Of a DNA stretch of 64,000 nt, positions 21,345-29,015 are shown piece after piece. Position numbers and translations under genes: made by a program. How positions within the stretch are numbered: position 1 is the stretch's first letter; every line of letters begins with the position of its first letter. The notes below the pieces were generated by a model. That model was given only the letters and a program-made list of their open reading frames with translations. It made no database searches and was not told the DNA's origin. The DNA comes from Pseudomonas citronellolis (GTDB lineage Bacteria; Pseudomonadota; Gammaproteobacteria; Pseudomonadales; Pseudomonadaceae): the NCBI RefSeq assembly GCF_900112375.1, contig NZ_FOLS01000027.1, positions 57,817 to 121,816 on the forward strand, given 5' to 3'.

Positions 21345-21375
21345 GGCGGATAACGTCGAACGTTATCCGCCCTAC
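21345..21375. repeat. GTAGGGCGGATAACGT palindrome overlapping the waaA stop
   Basis: Arms GGCGGATAACGT / ACGTTATCCGCC around CGA. On the minus strand its leading GTAGGGCGG supplies the TAG stop codon of waaA, so the coding sequence ends inside the repeat. Confidence 0.85.
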
Positions 21376-22640
21376 CCCAACAACCGCGCCAGACCGTCGA
21401 GCAGCCGCCGCAACGCCCCCTGGTTAGCCCGCAGCACCCCCAACCCAGCCTCAGCCATGCGCTGCGCCACCGCCGGCTCATCCCACAACTGCCCCACCGC
21501 CACCGCCAGCGTCGGCGCATCCAGCACCTCGCGCAGGGCGCCGACCTCGCGCAGTTGCGCGGCGATCTCGAGGAAGTTGAACAGCTGCGGCCCGGACAGC
21601 ACTGGCTTGCCCAGCGCCGCCGGCTCCAGCAGGTTGTGCCCGCCGTTGGGCACCAGGCTGCCGCCGACGAAGGCGACGTCGGCCAGCGCGTAGAGGAACA
21701 GCAGTTCGCCCATGGTGTCGCCGAGCAGCACCTGGGTGGCGGCCTGCACCGGCTCGCCGCCGGAACGGCGCAGCGTGGCGAAGCCCTCGCGACGGCACAG
21801 TTCGAACATGCCGTCGAAGCGTTCCGGGTGGCGCGGCACCAGGATCAGCAGGGCGTCCGGGTGCGTTTCCAGCAGCTTGCGGTGGGCGGCGAGAACGATC
21901 TCGTCTTCCCCGGCATGGGTGCTGGCGGCGATCCACACCGGCCGGGCCTCGACCTGCCAGTCATGGCGCAGGGCCGTGGCGCGGGCGAGCAGTTCGGGGT
22001 CGATGCTCAGGTCGAACTTGATCGAGCCGGTCACGCTCACGCACTCCGGGCGCGCGCCCAGGCGGCGGAAGCGCTCGGCCTCGGCCTCGGTCTGCACCGC
22101 CAGCCAGCTCATCTCGCCGAGCATCGGCCGCGTCAGCCCCTCGAAACGCGCGTAGCCGCGGGCCGAGTGCTCGGACAGGCGCGCATTGGCCAGCGCCACC
22201 GGGATGCCGCGGCGGGCGCACTGGTGGATGTGGTTGGGCCACAGCTCGGTTTCCATGATCACCGCCAGGCGCGGCTTCACCCGGTCGAGGAAGCGCGCCG
22301 CGGCCCAGGGCAGGTCATAGGGCAGGTAGCAGTGCTGGACGCTGTCGCCGAACAGCGCGCGGATGCGCTCGGAGCCGGTCGGCGTCATGCAGGTGACGGT
22401 GATCGGCAACTGTGGATAACGCTGCTGCAGGGCGCGGATCATCGGTGCCGCGGCGATGCTCTCGCCCACCGACACGGCGTGCACCCAGATGCCGCCCGGC
22501 TGCATCGCCGGCAGGCCGAAGGCAAAGCGCTCGCCGATGCGCCGGGCATAGGCCGGCGCCTTGCGCGAACGCAGGAACAGGCGCAGCGCGACCAGCGGCA
22601 GGCCCAGGTGGAACAGCAGGGTATAGAGAGTCCGGTTCAT
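21372..22640 (-). CDS. waaA: 3-deoxy-D-manno-octulosonic acid (Kdo) transferase
   Basis: WaaA transfers Kdo from CMP-Kdo to lipid A precursor at the cytoplasmic face of the inner membrane. The 422-residue protein has an N-terminal membrane-interacting helix (about 5-23), the catalytic-base motif VSVGES (Glu60), AVIMETELWPN, SIKFD and a C-terminal nucleotide-sugar site with FVGGSLVPNGGHNLLEPAALGKP split around residues 320-345. The chosen ATG matches the family start; its ribosome-binding site is weak. It starts the LPS-related part of the window. Confidence 0.95.
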   Translation of the reverse strand: MNRTLYTLLFHLGLPLVALRLFLRSRKAPAYARRIGERFAFGLPAMQPGGIWVHAVSVGESIAAAPMIRALQQRYPQLPITVTCMTPTGSERIRALFGDSVQHCYLPYDLPWAAARFLDRVKPRLAVIMETELWPNHIHQCARRGIPVALANARLSEHSARGYARFEGLTRPMLGEMSWLAVQTEAEAERFRRLGARPECVSVTGSIKFDLSIDPELLARATALRHDWQVEARPVWIAASTHAGEDEIVLAAHRKLLETHPDALLILVPRHPERFDGMFELCRREGFATLRRSGGEPVQAATQVLLGDTMGELLFLYALADVAFVGGSLVPNGGHNLLEPAALGKPVLSGPQLFNFLEIAAQLREVGALREVLDAPTLAVAVGQLWDEPAVAQRMAEAGLGVLRANQGALRRLLDGLARLLG

Positions 22641-22705
22641 GGCGGCGGAGAGTAGCAAATAACGCCGGAGGTTCGCCTGGCTCCTACCTTGCCGACAGGC
22701 TCTTC

Positions 22706-22777
22706 GTAGGATGGTGTTGAGCGAAGCGATACCCATCACCAGAGTCCGATGGGTATCGCAAGCTCAACCCATCCTAC
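22706..22777. repeat. GTAGGATGG inverted repeat
   Basis: GTAGGATGGTGTTGAGCGAAGCGATACCCATC is mirrored by GATGGGTATCGCAAGCTCAACCCATCCTAC across a short centre, giving a long imperfect hairpin. Similar units are common in Pseudomonas intergenic DNA. It lies between waaA and the lysR-type gene. Confidence 0.8.
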
Positions 22778-22800
22778 GAGAAGCCGTGCCCGCCCGCGGG

Positions 22801-22878
22801 GTAGGAGCGGATTCATCCGCGATCATGAACCACCACAATGGCGCGGGGCGAGCCATCGCGGACGGAGTCCGCTCCTAC
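22801..22878. repeat. GTAGGAGCGGATTCATCCGCGA inverted repeat
   Basis: GTAGGAGCGG...CCGCGAT and ATCGCGGACGGAGTCCGCTCCTAC face each other across about 34 nt, ending 11 nt before the regulator's stop codon on the minus strand. Confidence 0.8.
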
Positions 22879-22889
22879 AATCGTGCCTC

Positions 22890-23768
22890 CTATTCCTTCA
22901 GGTGCTCGGCGAAGCATTCGCCCAGCCACTGCGCCGCAGGGCCCAGGGGCTCGTCGCGGCGCCAGACCAGCTCCACCACCAGCGGCGGCGGCGTCCAGTC
23001 GCTGGCCAGCTCCACCAGCAGCGGCTGGTAGGCCGGGTACTGCGCCACGTGGCGCGGCAGCCAGGCCCAGCCGAGGTCGCGCATCAGCAGTTCGGCCATG
23101 GCGTAGAAGCTGTCGGCGCGCCACACCAGCGGGCTGATCTGCTCGCCGCCGGGGTAGTGGCTGTCCTGCGGCGCCATCAGCAACTGGCGGTGCCGCGCCA
23201 GCTCGCGGCGGTCAGCGTAGTCCAGGCTGGCCAGGACGTGGCCGGCGCCGCACACGGTGACCATCTCGATGGTGCCCAGGTGCTGGCGCTCCAGTTCGTC
23301 CGGCATGCCCTCGTGGTGGAACAGCAGGCCGAGGTCGGCGCGGCGCTCCAGCAGCTTGCGCGCCACGTCGCCCTGGGCGCCGCTGGCCAGTTGCACTTCC
23401 AGGGTGGGGAAGGCCCGGGCCAGCGCCTGCAGGCCGGAAAGCACCGGCTGGTAGGGCATGGCCTCGTCCTGGGCCAGGCGCAGGCGCGCTTCCTCGCCGC
23501 GCACCAGGGCCATCGCCCGGCTTTCCAGGCGCTGGCACTGGCGCAGCACCTCGCGGGCCTCGTCGAGCAGCGCCCTGCCCTCCTGGGTCAGCACCGGCTG
23601 GCGGCCGCTGCTGCGGTCGAACAGGCTCACGCCCAGGTCGCTCTCCAGCAACGCGATGGACGAGCTGACCGCCGACTGCACACGCTGGAGCTGGCGCGCC
23701 GCCGCCGAGAAGGAAGATTGATCGGCAACGCTGACGAAGAGTCGCAACTGGTCCAGGTTCCACTGCAT
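22890..23768 (-). CDS. LysR-family transcriptional regulator
   Basis: A 292-residue LysR-type regulator. The winged helix-turn-helix is at 4-61 (LRLFVSVADQSSFSAAARQL, SSSIALLESDLGVSLFDR), followed by a linker helix and a periplasmic-binding-like sensor domain. It diverges from emrE with a clear symmetric operator in the 112-nt gap, so it probably controls itself and emrE. The ligand is unknown; a cationic EmrE substrate would be logical but is inference. Confidence 0.92.
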   Translation of the reverse strand: MQWNLDQLRLFVSVADQSSFSAAARQLQRVQSAVSSSIALLESDLGVSLFDRSSGRQPVLTQEGRALLDEAREVLRQCQRLESRAMALVRGEEARLRLAQDEAMPYQPVLSGLQALARAFPTLEVQLASGAQGDVARKLLERRADLGLLFHHEGMPDELERQHLGTIEMVTVCGAGHVLASLDYADRRELARHRQLLMAPQDSHYPGGEQISPLVWRADSFYAMAELLMRDLGWAWLPRHVAQYPAYQPLLVELASDWTPPPLVVELVWRRDEPLGPAAQWLGECFAEHLKE

Positions 23769-23770
23769 AG

Positions 23771-23791
23771 CCTATCTCCTTTGCAGATAGG
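23771..23791. promoter_or_regulatory. LysR-type operator
   Basis: CCTATCT and AGATAGG form a perfect 7-bp inverted repeat with a 7-nt centre, containing the T-N11-A / ATC-N9-GAT pattern of LysR-type boxes. It starts 3 nt upstream of the regulator's start codon, so binding should repress the regulator while leaving room to activate emrE. Confidence 0.75.
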
Positions 23792-23880
23792 TAATGACTT
23801 TATCCCATCGCCAGGAACACTAGAATGTCGCTATTCGCAACATCGGCCGCCCGCCCGGCCGCTCCTGGGGAGGACTGAAC

Positions 23881-24213
23881 ATGCCCGGCTATCTCTATCT
23901 CGCCATCGCCATCGTCGCCGAAGTCATCGCCACCGCTTCGCTGAAGTCGGTGAAAGGCCTGTCCACGCCGCTGCCCCTGCTGCTGGTGATCGTCGGCTAC
24001 GCCATCTCCTTCTGGATGCTCACCCTGGTGGTGCGCAGCATCCCGGTGGGCATCGCCTACGCCATCTGGGCCGGCCTGGGCATCGTGCTGGTCAGCGTCG
24101 CCGCGCTGGTGCTCTACCAGCAGAAACTCGACGCCCCGGCGCTGCTGGGCATGGGCCTGATCGTCAGCGGCGTGGTGGTGATCCAGCTGTTCTCCGGCAG
24201 CGTCAGCCACTGA
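23881..24213 (+). CDS. emrE: Small multidrug resistance pump EmrE
   Basis: A 110-residue, four-helix SMR transporter that exchanges protons for lipophilic cations such as quaternary ammonium compounds, acting as an antiparallel dimer. The essential Glu14 is present (LYLAIAIVAEVIATASLK), with the conserved WAGLGIVLVS stretch in helix 3. GGGGAGGA lies just before the ATG. It is the same kind of gene found beside waaA in P. aeruginosa and is divergent from the LysR-type gene. Confidence 0.95.
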   Translation: MPGYLYLAIAIVAEVIATASLKSVKGLSTPLPLLLVIVGYAISFWMLTLVVRSIPVGIAYAIWAGLGIVLVSVAALVLYQQKLDAPALLGMGLIVSGVVVIQLFSGSVSH

Positions 24214-24269
24214 GCCACAGCCCCCTCGGTTATACTGCGCGCTTCGTTTCACGCGAGGCGCGCCCTTCC

Positions 24270-25445
24270 ATGACCCAACCCCTGAGCACCGACATCCTGG
24301 TCGTCGGCGGCGGCATCGCCGGCCTCTGGCTGAATGCCCGCCTGCGCCGCGCCGGCTATTCCACCGTGCTGGTGGAGAACACCGCGCTCGGCGGCGTGCA
24401 GAGCATGCGCTCGCAGGGGATCATCCACGGCGGCACCAAGTACGCCCTGCACGGCGCGCTGACCGGCGCCTCGGAAGCCATCGCCGACATGCCCTCGCTG
24501 TGGCGCCAGTGCCTGGCCGGCGACGGCGAGCTGGACCTGCGCGGCGTGCGCGTGCTTTCCGACGCCCACTACCTGTGGTCGCCGGGCGGCCTGGCCGGCA
24601 ACCTCACCAGCTTCTTCGCCAGCAAGGCGGTGCGCAGCCGCGTCGCCCAGGTGAAGGGCGACGAACTGCCGCCCGCGCTGCAGGACAAGGCCTTCAAGGG
24701 CAAGGCCTACCGCCTCTCCGAACTGGTGCTGGACGTGCCCAGCCTGGTCGCCCACCTGGCGGTGCTGGGCGGCGACGGCCTGCTGGCCGGGGAGCGCATC
24801 GAGCCGCTGCGCGAAGGCGACGAGCTGGTCGGCCTGCGCGTCGACGGCCGCGACATCCGCGCCCAGCGCGTGGTGCTGGCCGCCGGCGCCGGCAACGAGG
24901 CGCTGCTGCGCGAACTCGGCCTGGAGCAACCGGCCATGCAGCGCCGCCCGCTGCACATGGTGCTGCTCAAGGCGCCGACGCTGAAGCCGCTGTACGCCCA
25001 CTGCGTCGGCGGCGGGCCCAAGCCGCGGGTCACCGTGACCACCCACCCGGCCGCCGACGGCCAGTGGGTGTGGTACCTGGGCGGCGACATCGCCGAAGCC
25101 GAGGGCATGGCCCGCAGCGAAGCCGAGCAGATCGCCGAGGCCCAGCGCGAGCTGCGCAAGCTGCTGCCCTGGGTCGACCTCTCCGCCGCGCGCTGGGCCA
25201 CCCTGCGGGTGGACCGCGCCGAGCCGGCGCAATCCGGCCTGCTGCGCCCGGACAGCGCCTTCCTCGCCGACCAGGGCCGCCTGCTGGTGGGCTGGCCGAC
25301 CAAGCTGGCGCTGGCGCCGAACTTCGCCGACCGCGTCTTCGAGGCCCTGGACCGCGACGGCATCCGCCCCGCCGCCGGGCAGGCGTTGCCGGAGCTGCCG
25401 CGCCCACCCCTGGCCCGCCCGGTATGGGAGGAGCTGCTGCCATGA
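24270..25445 (+). CDS. FAD-dependent oxidoreductase (DAO family)
   Basis: A 391-residue protein with an N-terminal Rossmann FAD motif (ILVVGGGIAGLWLN, GGG at 13-15) and the general layout of D-amino-acid/glycerol-3-phosphate dehydrogenase-type oxidases. No signal peptide. The substrate cannot be read from the sequence. It overlaps the next gene by ATGA, so the two are co-translated and probably form one function. A gene of the same size lies at this place in P. aeruginosa. Confidence 0.85.
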   Translation: MTQPLSTDILVVGGGIAGLWLNARLRRAGYSTVLVENTALGGVQSMRSQGIIHGGTKYALHGALTGASEAIADMPSLWRQCLAGDGELDLRGVRVLSDAHYLWSPGGLAGNLTSFFASKAVRSRVAQVKGDELPPALQDKAFKGKAYRLSELVLDVPSLVAHLAVLGGDGLLAGERIEPLREGDELVGLRVDGRDIRAQRVVLAAGAGNEALLRELGLEQPAMQRRPLHMVLLKAPTLKPLYAHCVGGGPKPRVTVTTHPAADGQWVWYLGGDIAEAEGMARSEAEQIAEAQRELRKLLPWVDLSAARWATLRVDRAEPAQSGLLRPDSAFLADQGRLLVGWPTKLALAPNFADRVFEALDRDGIRPAAGQALPELPRPPLARPVWEELLP

Positions 25446-26245
25446 GCGGCCTGCACGCACTGCACCGTCCGCTGGGCCGCACCGGCCTGAACGTCTCACC
25501 GCTGGGCCTGGGCACCGTCAAGCTTGGCCGCGACCAGGGCGTGAAATACCCCAGCGGCTTCCGCATCCCCGACGACCGCGAGGCCGCCGACCTGCTGGCG
25601 CTGGCCCGTGAGCTGGGCATCAACCTGATCGACACCGCCCCGGCCTATGGCCGCAGCGAGGAACGCCTCGGCCCGCTGCTGCGCGGCCAGCGCCAGGACT
25701 GGGTGATCGTCAGCAAGACCGGCGAGGAATTCGAAAACGGCCAGTCGCGCTTCGACTTCAGCGCCGCCCACACCCGCCTGTCGGTGGAGCGCAGCCTGCG
25801 CCGCCTGGAGACCGACTACGTCGACCTGGTGCTGGTGCACTCCGACGGCGACGACCTGCACGTCCTGCAGCACACCGAGGTCTACGAGACCCTCGAACGG
25901 CTCAAGCAGGAAGGCCTGATCCGCGGCTTCGGCTTCTCCGGCAAGACCGTCGATGGCGGCCTGCTGGCGCTGCAGCGCGGCGACTGCGCCATGGTCACCT
26001 ACAACCTCAACGAGCAAGCCGAGAAAGCGGTGATCGACCATGCCCTGGAGCACCACCGCGGCATCCTGGTGAAGAAGGCCCTGGCCAGCGGCCATGCCTG
26101 CCTGGGCGAGGGCCAGGACCCCGTGCGCGCCAGCTTCGAGCTGGTGTTCGACCACCCCGGGGTGGGCGCGGCCATCGTCGGCACCATCGACCCGCAGCAC
26201 CTGCGGCACAACGTCGCGCTGGCGGCCGAAGTCCTCGGCGGCTGA
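25442..26245 (+). CDS. Aldo/keto reductase family protein
   Basis: A 267-residue TIM-barrel oxidoreductase. The catalytic tetrad can be seen as Asp and Tyr in NLIDTAPAYGRSEERLG, Lys in VSKTG and His in VLVHSDGDD; NADPH-binding residues are in the C-terminal AAIVGTIDPQHLRHN. It is somewhat short for the family and lacks the final specificity loop. Its start codon overlaps the stop of the FAD oxidoreductase. Confidence 0.87.
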   Translation: MSGLHALHRPLGRTGLNVSPLGLGTVKLGRDQGVKYPSGFRIPDDREAADLLALARELGINLIDTAPAYGRSEERLGPLLRGQRQDWVIVSKTGEEFENGQSRFDFSAAHTRLSVERSLRRLETDYVDLVLVHSDGDDLHVLQHTEVYETLERLKQEGLIRGFGFSGKTVDGGLLALQRGDCAMVTYNLNEQAEKAVIDHALEHHRGILVKKALASGHACLGEGQDPVRASFELVFDHPGVGAAIVGTIDPQHLRHNVALAAEVLGG

Positions 26246-26299
26246 GCCCTGGCGGCCGAATCCGCGGCGCCACGACCGTTGATCGGCAGTCACCCAAGG

Positions 26300-26328
26300 T
26301 TGACACAAAGGGCGCATTCCTGTGCCAT
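26300..26328 (+). promoter_or_regulatory. Candidate promoter upstream of the 26.5-kb hypothetical gene
   Basis: A perfect -35 box TTGACA (26300-26305) is followed after 17 nt by TGCCAT, a weak -10. It lies in the 306-nt gap between the aldo/keto reductase and the next gene. The gap holds nothing else apart from the small hairpin at 26427. Confidence 0.45.
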
Positions 26329-26426
26329 GCTCAGACTCCGCGGTGAAAAACTGCGGCACGTAAAATTGCCGCCAAAAGCTCGCTGACAGGGAAAACATCC
26401 GAAAACAAAGCGCCTTTCAGGGCTAA

Positions 26427-26448
26427 CCTCGAAATAATCGAGGGTTTT
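26427..26448 (+). terminator. Short hairpin with T run in a leader region
   Basis: CCTCGA / TCGAGG with an AATAA loop followed by GTTTT. The 6-bp stem is weak. It lies about 100 nt after the candidate promoter and 100 nt before the next start codon, so it could be an attenuator or the end of a short RNA. Confidence 0.35.
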
Positions 26449-26551
26449 CGAAGTTCGCCGTCAACGCCGTAGCCACTGGCAACCCGGAACGATCGGCCAG
26501 GCCGCCCACCCTGAAGGCGGCCCGATGCGCCCTGTACGACGAGGACCGCCC

Positions 26552-27463
26552 ATGCCCCGTACGCTCGCCCGCAAGGACCCGACCGCCTTCAAGACCCTGC
26601 CGTTGCTGGTCGAGGCCAACCCCGACAGCCTGGTCTACCAGGGCCTCGGCCTGCCGCTGAATTTCTCCCAGGTCCTGGAGCGCCGCCGCCCGGTCGAGGT
26701 GGCCGATACCCAGCGCTTCACCGCCGAGCTGGCCAACCTGGGCGTGTCGGTGCGCCTGACGCTCAACTGGCAGGGCCGCGACTACTGGGTGCTGGTGCGC
26801 CAGCAGCGCGCCGACCGCGGCGACACCGTGCTCAAGCTGATTTCCGGCTACGTGCCGTCCCACGAACTGAACCTGCCGCTGCTCACCGCCATCCAGGAAG
26901 TGGCCGAGGAATGCCTGGTGGAAACCGCCGACGGCTGGCTGGGCGGGCGCTTCGGCGACACCTGGCTGCCGACGCCCTACCAGGGCACCCTGCGCTACCG
27001 CGAGGCCAGCCACTTCTCGCTGACGCCGCTGTCCGGCGCCGCGCGCCCGGTGCAGGCCGGCGCCCTGCGTCTACTCGAGCGCCCGCAGGCCTACGTGCAC
27101 CTGCCCACCGCTTCGCTGCAGTTGGTCTACGACCTGCGCATGGAACTGCCCAAGGACGTGCGCGACGTCAGCCTGTTCCACGTCGACGAACGCCTGGAAA
27201 GCGGCCCCCTGGTGGCCCGCCTGGACCGCCGCCGCCCGGACCTGTACCTGCTGCCGCTGGAACACGGCCAGCCCACCGACGCGCTCTTCACCCTGCGCAA
27301 GGGCGAACTGGTGAAGGCCGCGACCCGCGGCATCTGGCTGTCGGAAAGCTTCGCCGAGCAGGACGGCTGGCTGGTGCGCGACGAACGCATCCGCTTCCGC
27401 GACTGGCTCGACAGCCTGCCGCCGGCCAACGGCAATTCCGGTAAGGGCCGGCGCACGGCCTGA
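26552..27463 (+). CDS. Hypothetical protein, possible degenerate Nudix domain
   Basis: A 303-residue cytoplasmic protein I do not recognise by name; a gene of this kind occupies the equivalent place in P. aeruginosa. GAGGA lies 6 nt before the ATG. The segment LLTAIQEVAEECLVE near residue 117 resembles the REUxEE helix of a Nudix box, but the leading Arg is replaced by Gln and the preceding Gly/Glu spacing is not clear, so hydrolase activity is doubtful. The rest is a mixed alpha/beta sequence without signal or membrane segments. It ends just before a block of palindromic repeats. Confidence 0.75.
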   Translation: MPRTLARKDPTAFKTLPLLVEANPDSLVYQGLGLPLNFSQVLERRRPVEVADTQRFTAELANLGVSVRLTLNWQGRDYWVLVRQQRADRGDTVLKLISGYVPSHELNLPLLTAIQEVAEECLVETADGWLGGRFGDTWLPTPYQGTLRYREASHFSLTPLSGAARPVQAGALRLLERPQAYVHLPTASLQLVYDLRMELPKDVRDVSLFHVDERLESGPLVARLDRRRPDLYLLPLEHGQPTDALFTLRKGELVKAATRGIWLSESFAEQDGWLVRDERIRFRDWLDSLPPANGNSGKGRRTA

Positions 27464-27542
27464 CGCAGACAAGGTTCGCTCTGTTGTTTTCTGGGCTATT
27501 CCCCTCCGGGCCAGCGCAAGCGCTGTTCGCGATGGAGCCGCG

Positions 27543-27609
27543 TCCCGCGTTCGCGGGAATGACGGGATTAAGATTCGTGTTTTCCAACGTCATTCCCGCG
27601 AACGCGGGA
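27543..27609. repeat. Inverted pair of GTCATTCCCGCGAACGCGGGA
   Basis: Two exact 21-bp copies in opposite orientation (27543-27563 and 27589-27609), 25 nt apart. Each copy itself contains CCCGCG-TT/AA-CGCGGG. Such units are scattered in many proteobacterial genomes. The 332-nt space before the acyl-CoA dehydrogenase gene holds this and the REP pair at 27656; no gene. Confidence 0.85.
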
Positions 27610-27655
27610 ACCCAATAGGCAGTTGCGCCTACGTTGCAGGCGGGCACGGCTTTTC

Positions 27656-27722
27656 GTAGGAGCGAGCTTGCTCGCGAACGAATTCCGCAGCGGGGTTTGT
27701 TCGCGAGCAAGCTCGCTCCTAC
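27656..27722. repeat. REP pair upstream of 27.8 kb
   Basis: GTAGGAGCGAGCTTGCTCGCGAA and its inverse around 21 nt. Lies between two converging genes. Confidence 0.9.
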
Positions 27723-27795
27723 GAAGAGCATTTCGGCGCTGCCGGCAAGGCGCTCGTGCTGCCCTGGAACCGTAGGAGCAGGCCCTGCGCTCCGG

Positions 27796-29004
27796 TCACT
27801 TCAACTGGCTGGAGGTCTTGCCCAGCAGCCTGCGCGCCACGATCAGCAGCTGGATCTGCTGGGTGCCTTCGAAGATGTCGAGGATCTTCGAGTCCCGCGC
27901 CCATTTCTCCAGCAGTTCGTCCTCGCCGTAACCCAGGGCGCCGGCCAGTTCCACGCATTTCAGGGTGACCTCGTTGGCCACGCGCCCGGCCTTGGCCTTG
28001 GCGATGGAAGCTTCCTTGGAGTTGGGCTGGCGGTTGTCGGCCATCCACGCGGCCTTCAGCGTCAGCAGGCGCGCCGCTTCCCATTCGGCCTCCAGGCGGT
28101 ACAGGGTCGCCTCGGCATGGCTGACGGAGAGCAGCGGCTTGGCGTAGTCGAAACGGCACCCGGCCTTCTTCAGCAATTCGCGGGCGCGGTCCAGCGAGGC
28201 CTTGGCCACGCCCACGGCCATGGCGGCCACCAACGGGCGGGTGTTGTCGAAGGTCTCCATCACGCCGGCGAAGCCCTTCTGCACGTCGATCTCGGCATTG
28301 CCCAGCAGGTTCGCCGCCGGCACCCGGCAATCGCTGAAGCTGATGGAGGCGGTGTCCGAGGCCTTGATCCCGAGCTTCTTCTCCAGGCGGGTGACGGTCA
28401 TTCCCGGGGTGCCCTTCTCCACCACGAAGGACTTGATCGCCGCGCGGCCCAGGCCACGGTCCAGGGTGGCCCAGACCACCACCGCGTCGGCGCGGGCGCC
28501 GGAGGTGACGAAGATCTTCTCGCCGTTGAGCACGTAGTGATCGCCGTCCTTGCTCGCCGTGGTGCGGATCGCCGCCGAGTCCGAGCCGCAGCCCGGCTCG
28601 GTGATGGCCATGGCCGCCCAGGTGCCGCCGAAGCGCTTGAGCTGTTCGTCATTGGCTACCGCGGCGATGGCGGCGTTGCCCAGGCCCTGGCGCGGCATGG
28701 CCAGCAGCAGGCCGACGTCGCCCCAGCACATTTCCATCACGCCCAGGCAGGCGGAGAGGTTGCCGCCGTTCTTCACGCCCTCCTCCGCCGCCGCGCCCTT
28801 GCGCTTGCTGGCCGAGGTGGCGCCCACCGCATCCGGCGAGCCGGCGTTCATGCCGTCCAGCAATGCGGCCAGCAGGTCCAGCTCCTTGGGGTAGGCGTGT
28901 TCGGCCTTGTCGTATTTGCGCGAGATCGGCCGCAGGTAGTTTTCCGCCACCTGGTGCGCCTGGTTGACCAGGCCGCGGAATTTCTTCGGGGTTTCCAGGT
29001 ACAT
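27796..29004 (-). CDS. Acyl-CoA dehydrogenase family protein (first of a pair)
   Basis: A 402-residue flavoprotein of the acyl-CoA dehydrogenase fold: MAITEPGCGSDSAAIRTTA is the FAD/substrate signature, and the C-terminal IFEGTQQIQLLIVARRLLG is the second signature ending helix bundle. It probably oxidises an acyl-CoA at the alpha-beta bond; chain length is unknown. It follows its partner gene by 11 nt on the same strand, so the two may form a heteromeric enzyme, as some paired dehydrogenases do. A very long frame continuing upstream through the partner gene is not real. Confidence 0.88.
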   Translation of the reverse strand: MYLETPKKFRGLVNQAHQVAENYLRPISRKYDKAEHAYPKELDLLAALLDGMNAGSPDAVGATSASKRKGAAAEEGVKNGGNLSACLGVMEMCWGDVGLLLAMPRQGLGNAAIAAVANDEQLKRFGGTWAAMAITEPGCGSDSAAIRTTASKDGDHYVLNGEKIFVTSGARADAVVVWATLDRGLGRAAIKSFVVEKGTPGMTVTRLEKKLGIKASDTASISFSDCRVPAANLLGNAEIDVQKGFAGVMETFDNTRPLVAAMAVGVAKASLDRARELLKKAGCRFDYAKPLLSVSHAEATLYRLEAEWEAARLLTLKAAWMADNRQPNSKEASIAKAKAGRVANEVTLKCVELAGALGYGEDELLEKWARDSKILDIFEGTQQIQLLIVARRLLGKTSSQLK

Positions 29005-29015
29005 GCAGGCGCTCC

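Noticed and set aside
23800..24252. 150-codon frame antisense to emrE
   Set aside because: It mirrors the membrane-protein codons of emrE as a His/Asp/Gln-rich sequence; emrE has the essential Glu14 and a good ribosome-binding site.
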